From: Streptomyces toxytricini | Lineage (GTDB): Bacteria > Actinomycetota > Actinomycetes > Streptomycetales > Streptomycetaceae | Reading direction: 5' to 3' | Length of the DNA: 64,000 nt | NCBI RefSeq assembly: GCF_014649915.1 | Contig: NZ_BMTY01000010.1 | Location: 62,001 to 126,000 of the forward strand | Shown here: positions 17,046 to 23,572 of the stretch, in pieces | Numbering within the stretch: the stretch's first letter is position 1 | Layout: each line of letters begins with the position of its first letter | Notes under the pieces: model-generated | Database searches by the model: none | What the model was told of the DNA's origin: nothing | Seen by the model: only the letters and a program-made list of their open reading frames with translations | Position numbers and translations under genes: made by a program

Positions 17046-18038
17046 ATGGAATGCACGCTGTACGACGAACGGACCGGCCGCAGCGACTCCGTGCGGTGCG
17101 GCCTCGGGGACGACGCCTGCCGGGTGGTCCTGAAGGAACTCCGCGAGCTGGAACCGCACCGCTTCGGCTGGGTGCGCCTGGACGACCCCACCGAGGCCGA
17201 ACTCGTCGGCCTCGCCGCCGAGCTGGGCCTGCACCCCCTGGCCGTCGAGGACGCCCTCCACCCCCGGCAGCGCCCCAAGAGCGAGTCCTTCGGCGACGTG
17301 CTCGCCATCGCCCTGAAGACGCTGTGGTACGTCCCCCGCGGCAACGCCGTCGAGACGGGCCAGGTCATGCTCTTCGCCGGCCCCCGCTACGTCCTCACCG
17401 TCCGCCACGGCCCCGCCGACCCCGCCGCCGAAGCCGCCCGCCGCCTCGGCAACGACCCGGCGCTGCTCCGCTACGGCCCGCTCGCCGTCGTCCACGCCGT
17501 CCTCGACGTCGTCGTCGACGCCTACGGGGACGCCGCCGGCAAGGCCAGGGCGGCCCTGACCCGGCTGGAGGACAGCGTGTTCTCCGTGGACCGCACCGAC
17601 GTCACCGAGGACATCTACTCCCTCAAGCGGGAGGTGCGCGAGTTCCGCGACGCCGTACAGCCGCTCGTCCCCGTCGTCCACGGCCTGCTGAACCGCGGCG
17701 AGGAGCCGTATCCCGCGCAGGCGCTGCCGTACCTCCGCGACGTCGCCGACCACCTCGCGCGCACCGACACCGAGGTGCGCACCCTCGACGAGCTGCTGAA
17801 CGCCGTCCTCGACGCGCAGCAGGCGCGGGTGGCGTCCTGGCAGAACGACGACATGCGGCGCATCTCGGCCTGGGCCGCCATCTTCGCCGTGCCCACCATG
17901 GTCGCGGGCGTGTACGGGATGAACTTCCGGCACATGCCCGAACTGGACTGGAGCTACGGCTACCCCTTCGCCCTCGGCCTGATGGCGGCCGCATCCGGGC
18001 TGCTGTACCGCGCCTTCCGCCGCAACCGCTGGCTGTAG
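17046..18038 (+). CDS. corA: CorA-type magnesium/cobalt transporter
   Basis: 330 residues. The N-terminal cytoplasmic domain (CTLYDE, LGLHPLAVEDALHP.QRPK) is followed by long helices and two C-terminal membrane segments with the selectivity motif GMNF (GVYGMNFRHMPEL near 293). CorA forms a pentameric channel for Mg2+ and other divalent cations. The start at 17046 matches the usual CorA N-terminus; an upstream ATG at 17013 would add 11 basic residues. The C-terminus ends in a basic tail (RRNRWL). Converges on the Nudix gene 19 bases away. Confidence 0.9.
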   Translation: MECTLYDERTGRSDSVRCGLGDDACRVVLKELRELEPHRFGWVRLDDPTEAELVGLAAELGLHPLAVEDALHPRQRPKSESFGDVLAIALKTLWYVPRGNAVETGQVMLFAGPRYVLTVRHGPADPAAEAARRLGNDPALLRYGPLAVVHAVLDVVVDAYGDAAGKARAALTRLEDSVFSVDRTDVTEDIYSLKREVREFRDAVQPLVPVVHGLLNRGEEPYPAQALPYLRDVADHLARTDTEVRTLDELLNAVLDAQQARVASWQNDDMRRISAWAAIFAVPTMVAGVYGMNFRHMPELDWSYGYPFALGLMAAASGLLYRAFRRNRWL

Positions 18039-18057
18039 CGGTCAGGCGGGCGCAAGG

Positions 18058-18963
18058 TCACCAGCCGAGTTCGGTGTACATCCGGCCCGCCCGGATGCCC
18101 TCGATCGCGGCGCGGGTGTAGGGGACGACCCGGTCCGGGAGTGCGTCGGCGGGCCACCAGCCCCAGGACACGCACCGGTCGGGCTCCCGAACCTCCGGCG
18201 TGCCCGTCCAGGCGCGGGCGCGGAAGACGAGCTGCATGCGGGGCCGGTCGCCGGGCCCGTCCACGACGTGCACCACGTGGACGAGTTCCACGTCGGCGGG
18301 GTCGATCCCGAGCCCGGCCTCCTCCTCCGCCTCGCGCACCAGGCAGGCGACGGCGGACTCCCGCTCGCAGTGACCGGCGAGGAAGTGGTGCGTACGGGCC
18401 GCGAACGCCGAGTCGGGGTGGCGCAGCCCGAGCAGGACGCGACCGTCCCGCTCCAGGAAGAGGTGGACGCCGACGACGTTCGGAACTCCGCGGGAGCCGT
18501 CGCCGCCGGGGCGGTCCCGCGGGGGCGCTGCGGGCGGGACGGGGGCCCCGGCGGCCTGGTGGATGCCGATGACGTCCTTCGCCCACGGGCACATCGTCAG
18601 GTACGGAACGGTGGCCGCGTCGAAGTGGTGGAACATGATGCCCTCGGGACAGGGCAGCGCGTCGGCGTCCCCGTCCCACGCTCCGAGGTAGACCCGGACC
18701 CGGCTCCCGGCGGCTCCGCCGGACGCCCCGGGATTGTCGACGACGGCGAACTCCCGCAGCGGGACCTCGAGGCCCGTCTCCTCCCGCAGCTCCCGCCGCA
18801 CCGCCTCGGCGGAGGTCTCCTCCCCGTCGCGGTGCCCGCCGGGCAGGCTCCACGTCCCGGGGTCCCCGATGTCCTTGTTGGCATCGCGCAGGTGCAGCAG
18901 GTAGCGGCCTCGGGAGTCGACCAGCAGCGCGGCGACCACGCGCGGTTCGTCGGAGGGGTTCAC
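18058..18963 (-). CDS. tandem-domain Nudix hydrolase
   Basis: 301 residues with two Nudix domains. The first (about 1-140) carries a complete Nudix box, GGHRDGEETSAEAVRRELRE followed by ETGLEV. The second (about 155-300) has GHCERESAVACLVREAEEEAG, where the loop before the first Glu is one residue shorter than the usual G-x5-E spacing but the REAEEEAG metal-binding part is intact. Nudix enzymes cleave nucleoside diphosphate-linked compounds; the substrate cannot be read here. Start GTG at 18963 follows GAGGAG; a TTG at 18993 would add 10 residues. Confidence 0.85.
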   Translation of the reverse strand: MNPSDEPRVVAALLVDSRGRYLLHLRDANKDIGDPGTWSLPGGHRDGEETSAEAVRRELREETGLEVPLREFAVVDNPGASGGAAGSRVRVYLGAWDGDADALPCPEGIMFHHFDAATVPYLTMCPWAKDVIGIHQAAGAPVPPAAPPRDRPGGDGSRGVPNVVGVHLFLERDGRVLLGLRHPDSAFAARTHHFLAGHCERESAVACLVREAEEEAGLGIDPADVELVHVVHVVDGPGDRPRMQLVFRARAWTGTPEVREPDRCVSWGWWPADALPDRVVPYTRAAIEGIRAGRMYTELGW

Positions 18964-19081
18964 CACGGGCTCCTCGGCGGGGGTCGGGCGCAACGACTGC
19001 AGGCCGGACGGGCGGCCCGGTGCCGGTCCTTCCGGCGGGCGGCCGACCAGTCTTGCACACGCCTGCTCCGCGTGCCGGGCG

Positions 19082-19225
19082 TCAGGCGAAGGCGTGGACG
19101 GTGACGACGGACAGCACGGCTATGGCCGCCGCCGCGGCGAGTGCCGCCGCCACCGCCAGGACGGCAATGCCGGCGCGTTCGACGCCGAGTCGGTGGTCCG
19201 CGGGCTTCCATTCACGCTGGTGCAT
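19082..19225 (-). CDS. small single-pass membrane protein
   Basis: 47 residues: a charged N-terminus with Trp (MHQREWKPADHRLGVE) then one long Ala/Val-rich membrane segment to the C-terminus. Codon use looks coding. ATG at 19225 has only a weak ribosome site (AGGGTG). Located alone between the Nudix gene and the divergent hydrolase. Not recognised; could be a conserved small Streptomyces membrane peptide. Confidence 0.5.
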   Translation of the reverse strand: MHQREWKPADHRLGVERAGIAVLAVAAALAAAAAIAVLSVVTVHAFA

Positions 19226-19493
19226 GGGAACACCCTGCCGTACCGGATCCGCCTCGGCCTGAGTACGCGTACTCATCACGCAACCCCGCGGGGCGCCGAC
19301 GCCCCGCCGATGGCAGGACCGCGCCTGCGGGCTGCCGCCGACGCTTGCCCACGACCACCGCGAGCGGCCGGGCAAGCCCCCCTTCCCGCGCGGCGGGCAC
19401 CGGCCGGGACCTGGTCCTGCCGCTCTCCGCGGCACCGGGATCACCGGGCAGCAGCCCGGCGGCATTGTCGGACCCGCCCGCTACGGTGCCGCC

Positions 19494-20192
19494 ATGGCGA
19501 ACTTCGTACTGGTGGCAGGCGCATGGCTCGGAGCGTGGGCGTGGGACGAGGTGGCGCCCGCACTGCGCCGGGCCGGCCACGGCGTGCACCCGCTGACGCT
19601 GTCCGGCCTGGCCGAGAAGCGGCACTTGCCCGTCGGGCGGCAGACCCATGTCCGGGACGTCGTAGGCGAGGTCGAGCGCCTCGATCTGCACGACGTCGTG
19701 CTGGTCGGGCACAGCTACGCGGGCATCCCGGTCGGCCAGGCCGGCGGGCGGATCGGCGACCGGCTCACCCGGGTCGTATTCCTCGACTCCAACGTCCCGG
19801 CCGAGGGGGAGTCGTTCGTCTCCACCTGGTGGGAGGGCCCGGCGAAGCTCGAGGCCGCCATCGCCGCGCACGACGGCCTCTGGGCGCCGATCACCGCTGC
19901 CGAGTGCGCCGGCCAGGGCCTCGGGGAGCGGCAGATCACCCGGTTCACGGCCGGCGCGACCCCGCACCCGGGCGCCTCCCTGGCCGACCCCGCCGTGCTG
20001 GTCCGGCCGCTGGAGGAGCTGCCGGCGACGTACGTCAAGTGCCTCCTCGACGGCGCCGAGCCGACCGACGACGTGGCCCGGCTGCTGACCGGGCCGCGCT
20101 GGCGCCGGATCGACATGGCCACCGGCCACTGGCCGATGTTCTCGCAACCGCAGGAGCTGGCCCGCCTCCTCCTGGACACGGCCGGGCGCTGA
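19494..20192 (+). CDS. alpha/beta hydrolase
   Basis: 232 residues. N-terminal strand FVLVAGAWLGAWAWDEV, nucleophile elbow GHSYAG near residue 69, Asp in FLDSNVP near 99, and the catalytic His in MATGHWPMFSQP near the C-terminus. This matches the salicylate-esterase/hydroxynitrile-lyase-like branch of the superfamily. Substrate unknown. A -10-like TACGGT (19482-19487) lies 6 bases before the ATG, suggesting leaderless expression. Single gene converging on the YunG-like gene. Confidence 0.82.
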   Translation: MANFVLVAGAWLGAWAWDEVAPALRRAGHGVHPLTLSGLAEKRHLPVGRQTHVRDVVGEVERLDLHDVVLVGHSYAGIPVGQAGGRIGDRLTRVVFLDSNVPAEGESFVSTWWEGPAKLEAAIAAHDGLWAPITAAECAGQGLGERQITRFTAGATPHPGASLADPAVLVRPLEELPATYVKCLLDGAEPTDDVARLLTGPRWRRIDMATGHWPMFSQPQELARLLLDTAGR

Positions 20193-20304
20193 ACCTCCTT
20201 GCCGGGGCAGCCGTCCGCTCGGCCGACGCCGGGTGGGCGCCCGGCCGTCCGGAGGCCTCCGCGGCGGCGCCGCCTGCGGCCGGGCCCGGCGGCGGTCCGG
20301 CTGG

Positions 20305-20739
20305 TCAGCCGGCGGGCGGGGCGGCCGAGGCCGACCTGGTCCGTGCCTCTCCCGGCTGTGCCAGGCGTTCCAGGACCCGGCTGCGCAGGAGCTCGTACTC
20401 CTCCCGGAGCCGGTGCGGCTCCCCGCGCGGCGGCCGGGGTATGACGGTGCCGCCCACGACCTCCTCCTCCGGACGGAACTGCTCGCGCGTCAGGTCGATC
20501 TCGACGCCCTCGCCGAGCCGGTTCCACCAGTGGTAGTCGACCCGCTCGCCGTCGACGTGGACCTCGCCGCGTACCAGCTCGCCGCCCAGCAGGTCGTTGA
20601 GGACGAGTGCGGTCACCCCGCACTGGTCGCGCGCCGGGTTGTCGTCGGTCCACCGCGAGCGGTACTCGGGGGTGCAGGTCTCGGCACTCCAACTGTCGCG
20701 TACGGCCCGCTCGATGTCGGCAAGAAGCAAGGATGTCAT
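20305..20739 (-). CDS. YunG-like family protein
   Basis: 144 residues. Features the conserved set PARDQCGVTALVLNDLLGGELVRGEV, then HWWNRL and EIDLTREQF, which characterise the YunG family: a Cys/His-containing fold related to papain-like transglutaminases. Function is unknown; the Cys at QCG, the His at YHWWN and the Asp at DLT could form a papain-like triad (inference). ATG at 20739. C-terminal tail is Ala/Gly-rich. Confidence 0.75.
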   Translation of the reverse strand: MTSLLLADIERAVRDSWSAETCTPEYRSRWTDDNPARDQCGVTALVLNDLLGGELVRGEVHVDGERVDYHWWNRLGEGVEIDLTREQFRPEEEVVGGTVIPRPPRGEPHRLREEYELLRSRVLERLAQPGEARTRSASAAPPAG

Positions 20740-20792
20740 CCCGGCAGCCTGCCACCCGCCACTGACAACGGGCCGTCACGCCGACCCCGGGG

Positions 20793-21116
20793 TCAACCCG
20801 GACCACTCGCTCGACACGCCTCCAGCGGCCATGGACCCCTGCAGGGGGTCGGGTCGAGGGGGCCCGCCTCCCGGCTGACGGTGCGCTCACACCAGTCGCA
20901 CAACACGGTCGCGCGGGCGCCTGCGGCCGCAAGGACACCGGCCGCGTGCCGGGCGGCTTCGAGCCAGTCGGGTTCTGTGACCTGCACGGGCGCACTGTCC
21001 AGTAGGAGCTTGCTGTTCCACAGGCTGAGTCCGGTGATCGCGCGGATCGCCCGGATCGCCTCCGACTTCCGGCATCCTGACTCCATGAGCAGCACTCGGA
21101 ATCCCGGCTCTTCCAC
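20793..21116 (-). CDS. free-standing ribosomal L7/L12 C-terminal-domain-like protein
   Basis: 107 residues. Residues 5-50 (FRVLLMESGCRKSEAIRAIR then AITGLSLWNSKLLLDSAPVQV) follow the L7/L12 C-terminal domain closely: beta strand, K-x-x-I-x-x-I-R-x-I-T-G-L-x-L helix-turn and a V-x-x-AP loop. The N-terminal dimerisation domain and hinge are absent; a C-terminal Cys pair (LCDWCERT) follows. In ribosomes this domain recruits translational GTPases; the role of stand-alone copies is unknown. GTG at 21116 follows GAGGAGGGTGT. Lies 53 bases upstream of the YunG-like gene on the same strand. Confidence 0.78.
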   Translation of the reverse strand: MEEPGFRVLLMESGCRKSEAIRAIRAITGLSLWNSKLLLDSAPVQVTEPDWLEAARHAAGVLAAAGARATVLCDWCERTVSREAGPLDPTPCRGPWPLEACRASGPG

Positions 21117-21482
21117 ACACCCTCCTCTGCGGCTTGGAACCGGCCGGTAGGTGAACCATCAGCGGGCGACCCCATCTGACCCGCCGCCCTCCGTGCGCAG
21201 CTCCTCCCGTGCAGGCTACGGCCGGCACGGTCCACACCGCCTGGCAGGCCGCGCAGTCGTCGAACCGGCCCTCGTCGGCAATCCACACGCCCCGCACGCC
21301 GTGGCGAGGCCGTCCGCCAGGGAATCGTCGCAGTTCGGCGCCGCCCGGCCCCCGGTTTTCCGGCGTCCGGGTGCCCGTACGGGCGGATCGGCGATGGCGG
21401 GATGCGTGTGGTCCGTGTTGCGGTGAGTTCCGGGTTCGCCGCCGGTCTACCCTTCGAGCCATCGTCCCCGAAGGAGCGGCAC
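21117..21482. other. intergenic region with a possible gene remnant
   Basis: 366 bases between divergent genes. On the minus strand around 21215-21300 a short stretch reads VWIADEGRFDDCAACQAVW, with a CxxC pair and good codon bias, but it has no proper start or stop context. It may be a decayed fragment. Nothing else seen. Confidence 0.35.
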
Positions 21483-22091
21483 ATGACCGACGCGGCGTTT
21501 CTCGACCTCCGCCCCCAGGCCCGGATCGTGGCGCGGCTCGCGGCGGACCTCCCGGACGACCGGCTCGCCGATCCGACGCCCTGCCCCGGATACCGGGTCG
21601 GCGGCCTGCTCGCCCACCTGGCGGGTCTCGCGACCGCCTTCCGCGATGCCGCCCGGAAGGACCTCGGCCCGACGACCGCCACCGCCCCGGACGCCGGCTC
21701 CGTACCCGACCTGCCCGCCGACTGGCGGGAGCAACTGCCCCGGCTGCTCGCCGAGATGGCCGTCGCCTGGCGGGATCCGGCCGCCTGGACCGGCATGACC
21801 CGCGCTGGAGGCGTGGAGCTCCCCGGCGGGGTCGCGGGCGCGGTCGCCACCGACGAGCTGGTGATCCACGGCTGGGACCTGGCCCGGGCCACCGGCCGGC
21901 CCTACGACCCGGACCCGGCCGCGCTGCACGCCTCGTACGCCTTCCTCCGCGCGTCCGCCGAGGAGGACGATTCCGGCCGGGGCGAGATCTTCGGGCCCGT
22001 CGTGCCCGTGCCCGACGACGCGCCGCTGCTCGACCGGGCGGTCGGGCTCAGCGGACGCGATCCGCGCTGGACGCCGCCGCCCACCCCCTGA
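21483..22091 (+). CDS. TIGR03086 / maleylpyruvate isomerase-family protein
   Basis: 202 residues with the DinB-like four-helix layout of this family: PTPCPGYRVGGLLAHLAGLATAF near the N-terminus (metal-binding His in the LAHL region), and DELVIHGWDLARATGRP (second metal ligand His in VIHGWD) near 125. Such proteins bind a divalent metal; some are mycothiol-dependent enzymes, most are uncharacterised. ATG at 21483 follows GAAGGAG. The stop codon lies inside the first unit of a 19-bp tandem repeat. Confidence 0.85.
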   Translation: MTDAAFLDLRPQARIVARLAADLPDDRLADPTPCPGYRVGGLLAHLAGLATAFRDAARKDLGPTTATAPDAGSVPDLPADWREQLPRLLAEMAVAWRDPAAWTGMTRAGGVELPGGVAGAVATDELVIHGWDLARATGRPYDPDPAALHASYAFLRASAEEDDSGRGEIFGPVVPVPDDAPLLDRAVGLSGRDPRWTPPPTP

Positions 22092-22129
22092 GCCGCCGCC
22101 CACCCCTGAGCCGCCGCCCACCCCCTGAG
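22074..22129 (+). repeat. three-copy tandem repeat spanning a stop codon
   Basis: Units of 19, 18 and 19 bases (CCGCCGCCCACCCCCTGAG; the middle copy lacks one C) at 22074-22092, 22093-22110 and 22111-22129. The stop of the upstream gene is in the first unit, so copy-number changes would not alter the protein, but loss of a C in unit one would. Confidence 0.9.
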
Positions 22130-22382
22130 CGGCTTCCGCAGAACCCCGCCCCGCCGGTCCGAGGGCACCGCCGACAGCGCCCACCGGGAGCAGGTGCAAC
22201 AGCCGGACGTCGTTGGTCGATACGGGGGCCGCCCGCCCGCTTGTTCGTGTCATCTGCCAGTACGGCGCCCGGACTTGCCCGGAGCAGACTTCTGCCATCG
22301 CCGCACCGGGCCCCCCTCCACACTCCGCCGGGGCCCGGTGCGGCCTGCATACGGGACGCATCACAGAACAGAGGGGGCGCAC

Positions 22383-23129
22383 GTGAGCGTGCAGCAGCAG
22401 TACGACGGTATCGGCGAGGCGTTCGAGGGTTTCAAGTCCCTGCCGCTGATCCGCTACGGGGAAGTGCCGAGTTTCCTCGGCATGGTCGGTGACGTCAGCG
22501 GCAGGTCGGTCCTCGACGTGGCGTGCGGAACCGGCTTCTACAGCCGGGAGCTCAAGCGCCGCGGCGCCTCGGACGTGTTCGGCGTGGACATCTCCGTCGA
22601 GATGGTCGCCGCCGCGCAGCGGATCGAGGAGCGGGATCCGCTGGGCGTGCGCTACGAGGTCGGCGACGCCGCCGAACTCGAGCAGCCGGAGCAGCCGTTC
22701 GACATCGCCTTGGCGGTGCAGTGCCTCAACTACGCCTCCGACATCGCGGAGATGGAGCGCATGTGCCGCAACATCCACCGCAGCCTGGTGCCGGGCGGCG
22801 AGTTCTTCGTGTTCGCGCAGAAGCCCGACTACCGCTTCGACTGCCGGAGCCTGGACACGTACGGCTTCCGCTGCGAGCCGACGGGCGAGGAGCGGGAGGC
22901 CGGCCCGCTTGTACGGGTCACCGCGCTCCTCGACCCGGAGCCGATCAGCATCCTCGGCACGGTCCCCCGCCGCGACGTCTACGAGGGGTGCCTGCACCGG
23001 GCCGGATTCCGCGACCTGGAGTGGGTGCCGCTGCAGGTGTCCGAGGCGGGCATCGCCGCGTACGGGGCGGACTTCTGGGCCGACCTCCTCGCGCACCCGC
23101 CGCTGGAAATGCTCCGCTGCCGGGCCTGA
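22383..23129 (+). CDS. class I SAM-dependent methyltransferase
   Basis: 248 residues. SAM-binding motif I VLDVACGTGFYSREL near 43, acidic end of strand 2 in VFGVDIS, motif near GDAAELEQ, and FDIALAVQCLNYASD; overall the Methyltransf_25-like fold. GTG at 22383 has GAGGGGGCGCAC upstream. It is 228 bases upstream of the lanthipeptide precursor on the same strand, so it might modify the peptide, but the gap holds repeats and probably a separate promoter, so membership is uncertain. It is not the PIMT-like type usually paired with FxLD peptides. Methyl acceptor unknown. Confidence 0.85.
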   Translation: MSVQQQYDGIGEAFEGFKSLPLIRYGEVPSFLGMVGDVSGRSVLDVACGTGFYSRELKRRGASDVFGVDISVEMVAAAQRIEERDPLGVRYEVGDAAELEQPEQPFDIALAVQCLNYASDIAEMERMCRNIHRSLVPGGEFFVFAQKPDYRFDCRSLDTYGFRCEPTGEEREAGPLVRVTALLDPEPISILGTVPRRDVYEGCLHRAGFRDLEWVPLQVSEAGIAAYGADFWADLLAHPPLEMLRCRA

Positions 23130-23171
23130 CCCCGCCCGGTGGTCCCGCAGGGCCCGGGGCTGCGCCCGACA

Positions 23172-23236
23172 CGTCGGTCCACGTCCGTCGACGCGTCGGT
23201 CCACGCGTCGATCCGCCCGTCGATCGGGCGTCGATC
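23172..23236 (+). repeat. iterated CGTCGRYS repeats upstream of the lanthipeptide precursor
   Basis: CGTCGGTCCACG occurs at 23172-23183 and 23194-23205; CGTCGACG at 23186-23193; CGTCGATC at 23206-23213, 23218-23225 and 23229-23236. Spacings of about 8 to 14 bases place most copies near one helical turn apart, as expected for a multimeric activator or repressor binding site. A TAGCTT at 23279-23284 is a possible -10 box for the precursor transcript. Confidence 0.55.
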
Positions 23237-23356
23237 ATCCGTAGAACGCGTGTCGAACGCACATCGCCCGCCGCCTCCTAGCTTGGTCTCACGCCGCCCG
23301 GGACAAGCCGGAGGCCGCCGCCGGGAACGGCGGGCACACCACATCGAGGAGTTGTC

Positions 23357-23485
23357 ATGGACAACGTCACCGAGCTGTTCGAGCTGGACATCGTCGAGAT
23401 CGCCGCCCCCGTCGAGGACGTGCAGGGCGCCGAGGCCCAGGCCGCGACCGGCTCGTGGCCGTTCTACTGCAAGACCACCATCTGA
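23357..23485 (+). CDS. lanthipeptide precursor peptide (FxLD-like leader, single-Cys core)
   Basis: 42 residues, too short for routine gene calling. The acidic leader contains LFELD (residues 7-11), matching the F-x-L-D box that class I LanB enzymes bind and that defines the FxLD family of actinobacterial lanthipeptides. The C-terminal part TGSWPFYCKTTI (31-42) holds one Ser, three Thr and a single Cys, so at most one lanthionine (Ser33-Cys38) or methyllanthionine (Thr31-Cys38) ring can form; remaining Thr may stay as dehydrobutyrine. AEAQAA before it is a plausible leader cleavage area. ATG at 23357 follows GAGGAGTTGTC. A hairpin then the LanB gene follow directly. The exact core boundary is inference. 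Confidence 0.85.
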   Translation: MDNVTELFELDIVEIAAPVEDVQGAEAQAATGSWPFYCKTTI

Positions 23486-23511
23486 CGGACGGTCCGGCAG
23501 GCACTTCAGGT

Positions 23512-23539
23512 GAGGCGGCCCGGTCCTTCGGGCCGCCTC
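23512..23539 (+). terminator. hairpin between precursor and lanB (attenuator-like)
   Basis: A perfect 11-bp stem (GAGGCGGCCCG and its complement) with a 6-base loop GTCCTT, 26 bases after the precursor stop and 33 bases before the LanB start. It is likely a partial terminator or 3-prime stabiliser that keeps precursor mRNA in excess over the enzyme genes, a common RiPP operon arrangement. Confidence 0.7.
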
Positions 23540-23572
23540 GCCCGGTTCCCGTACTTCTCCTGGAGGATCTCC

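Noticed and set aside
23160..23300. CGTCG repeats considered as a CRISPR array
   Set aside because: Units are 8-12 bases, spacing is irregular and there are no unique spacers of 30 or more bases or cas genes.
23486..23572. Possible second precursor peptide between the precursor and lanB
   Set aside because: The stretch is occupied by the hairpin and the lanB ribosome site; no start with a leader-like frame is present.
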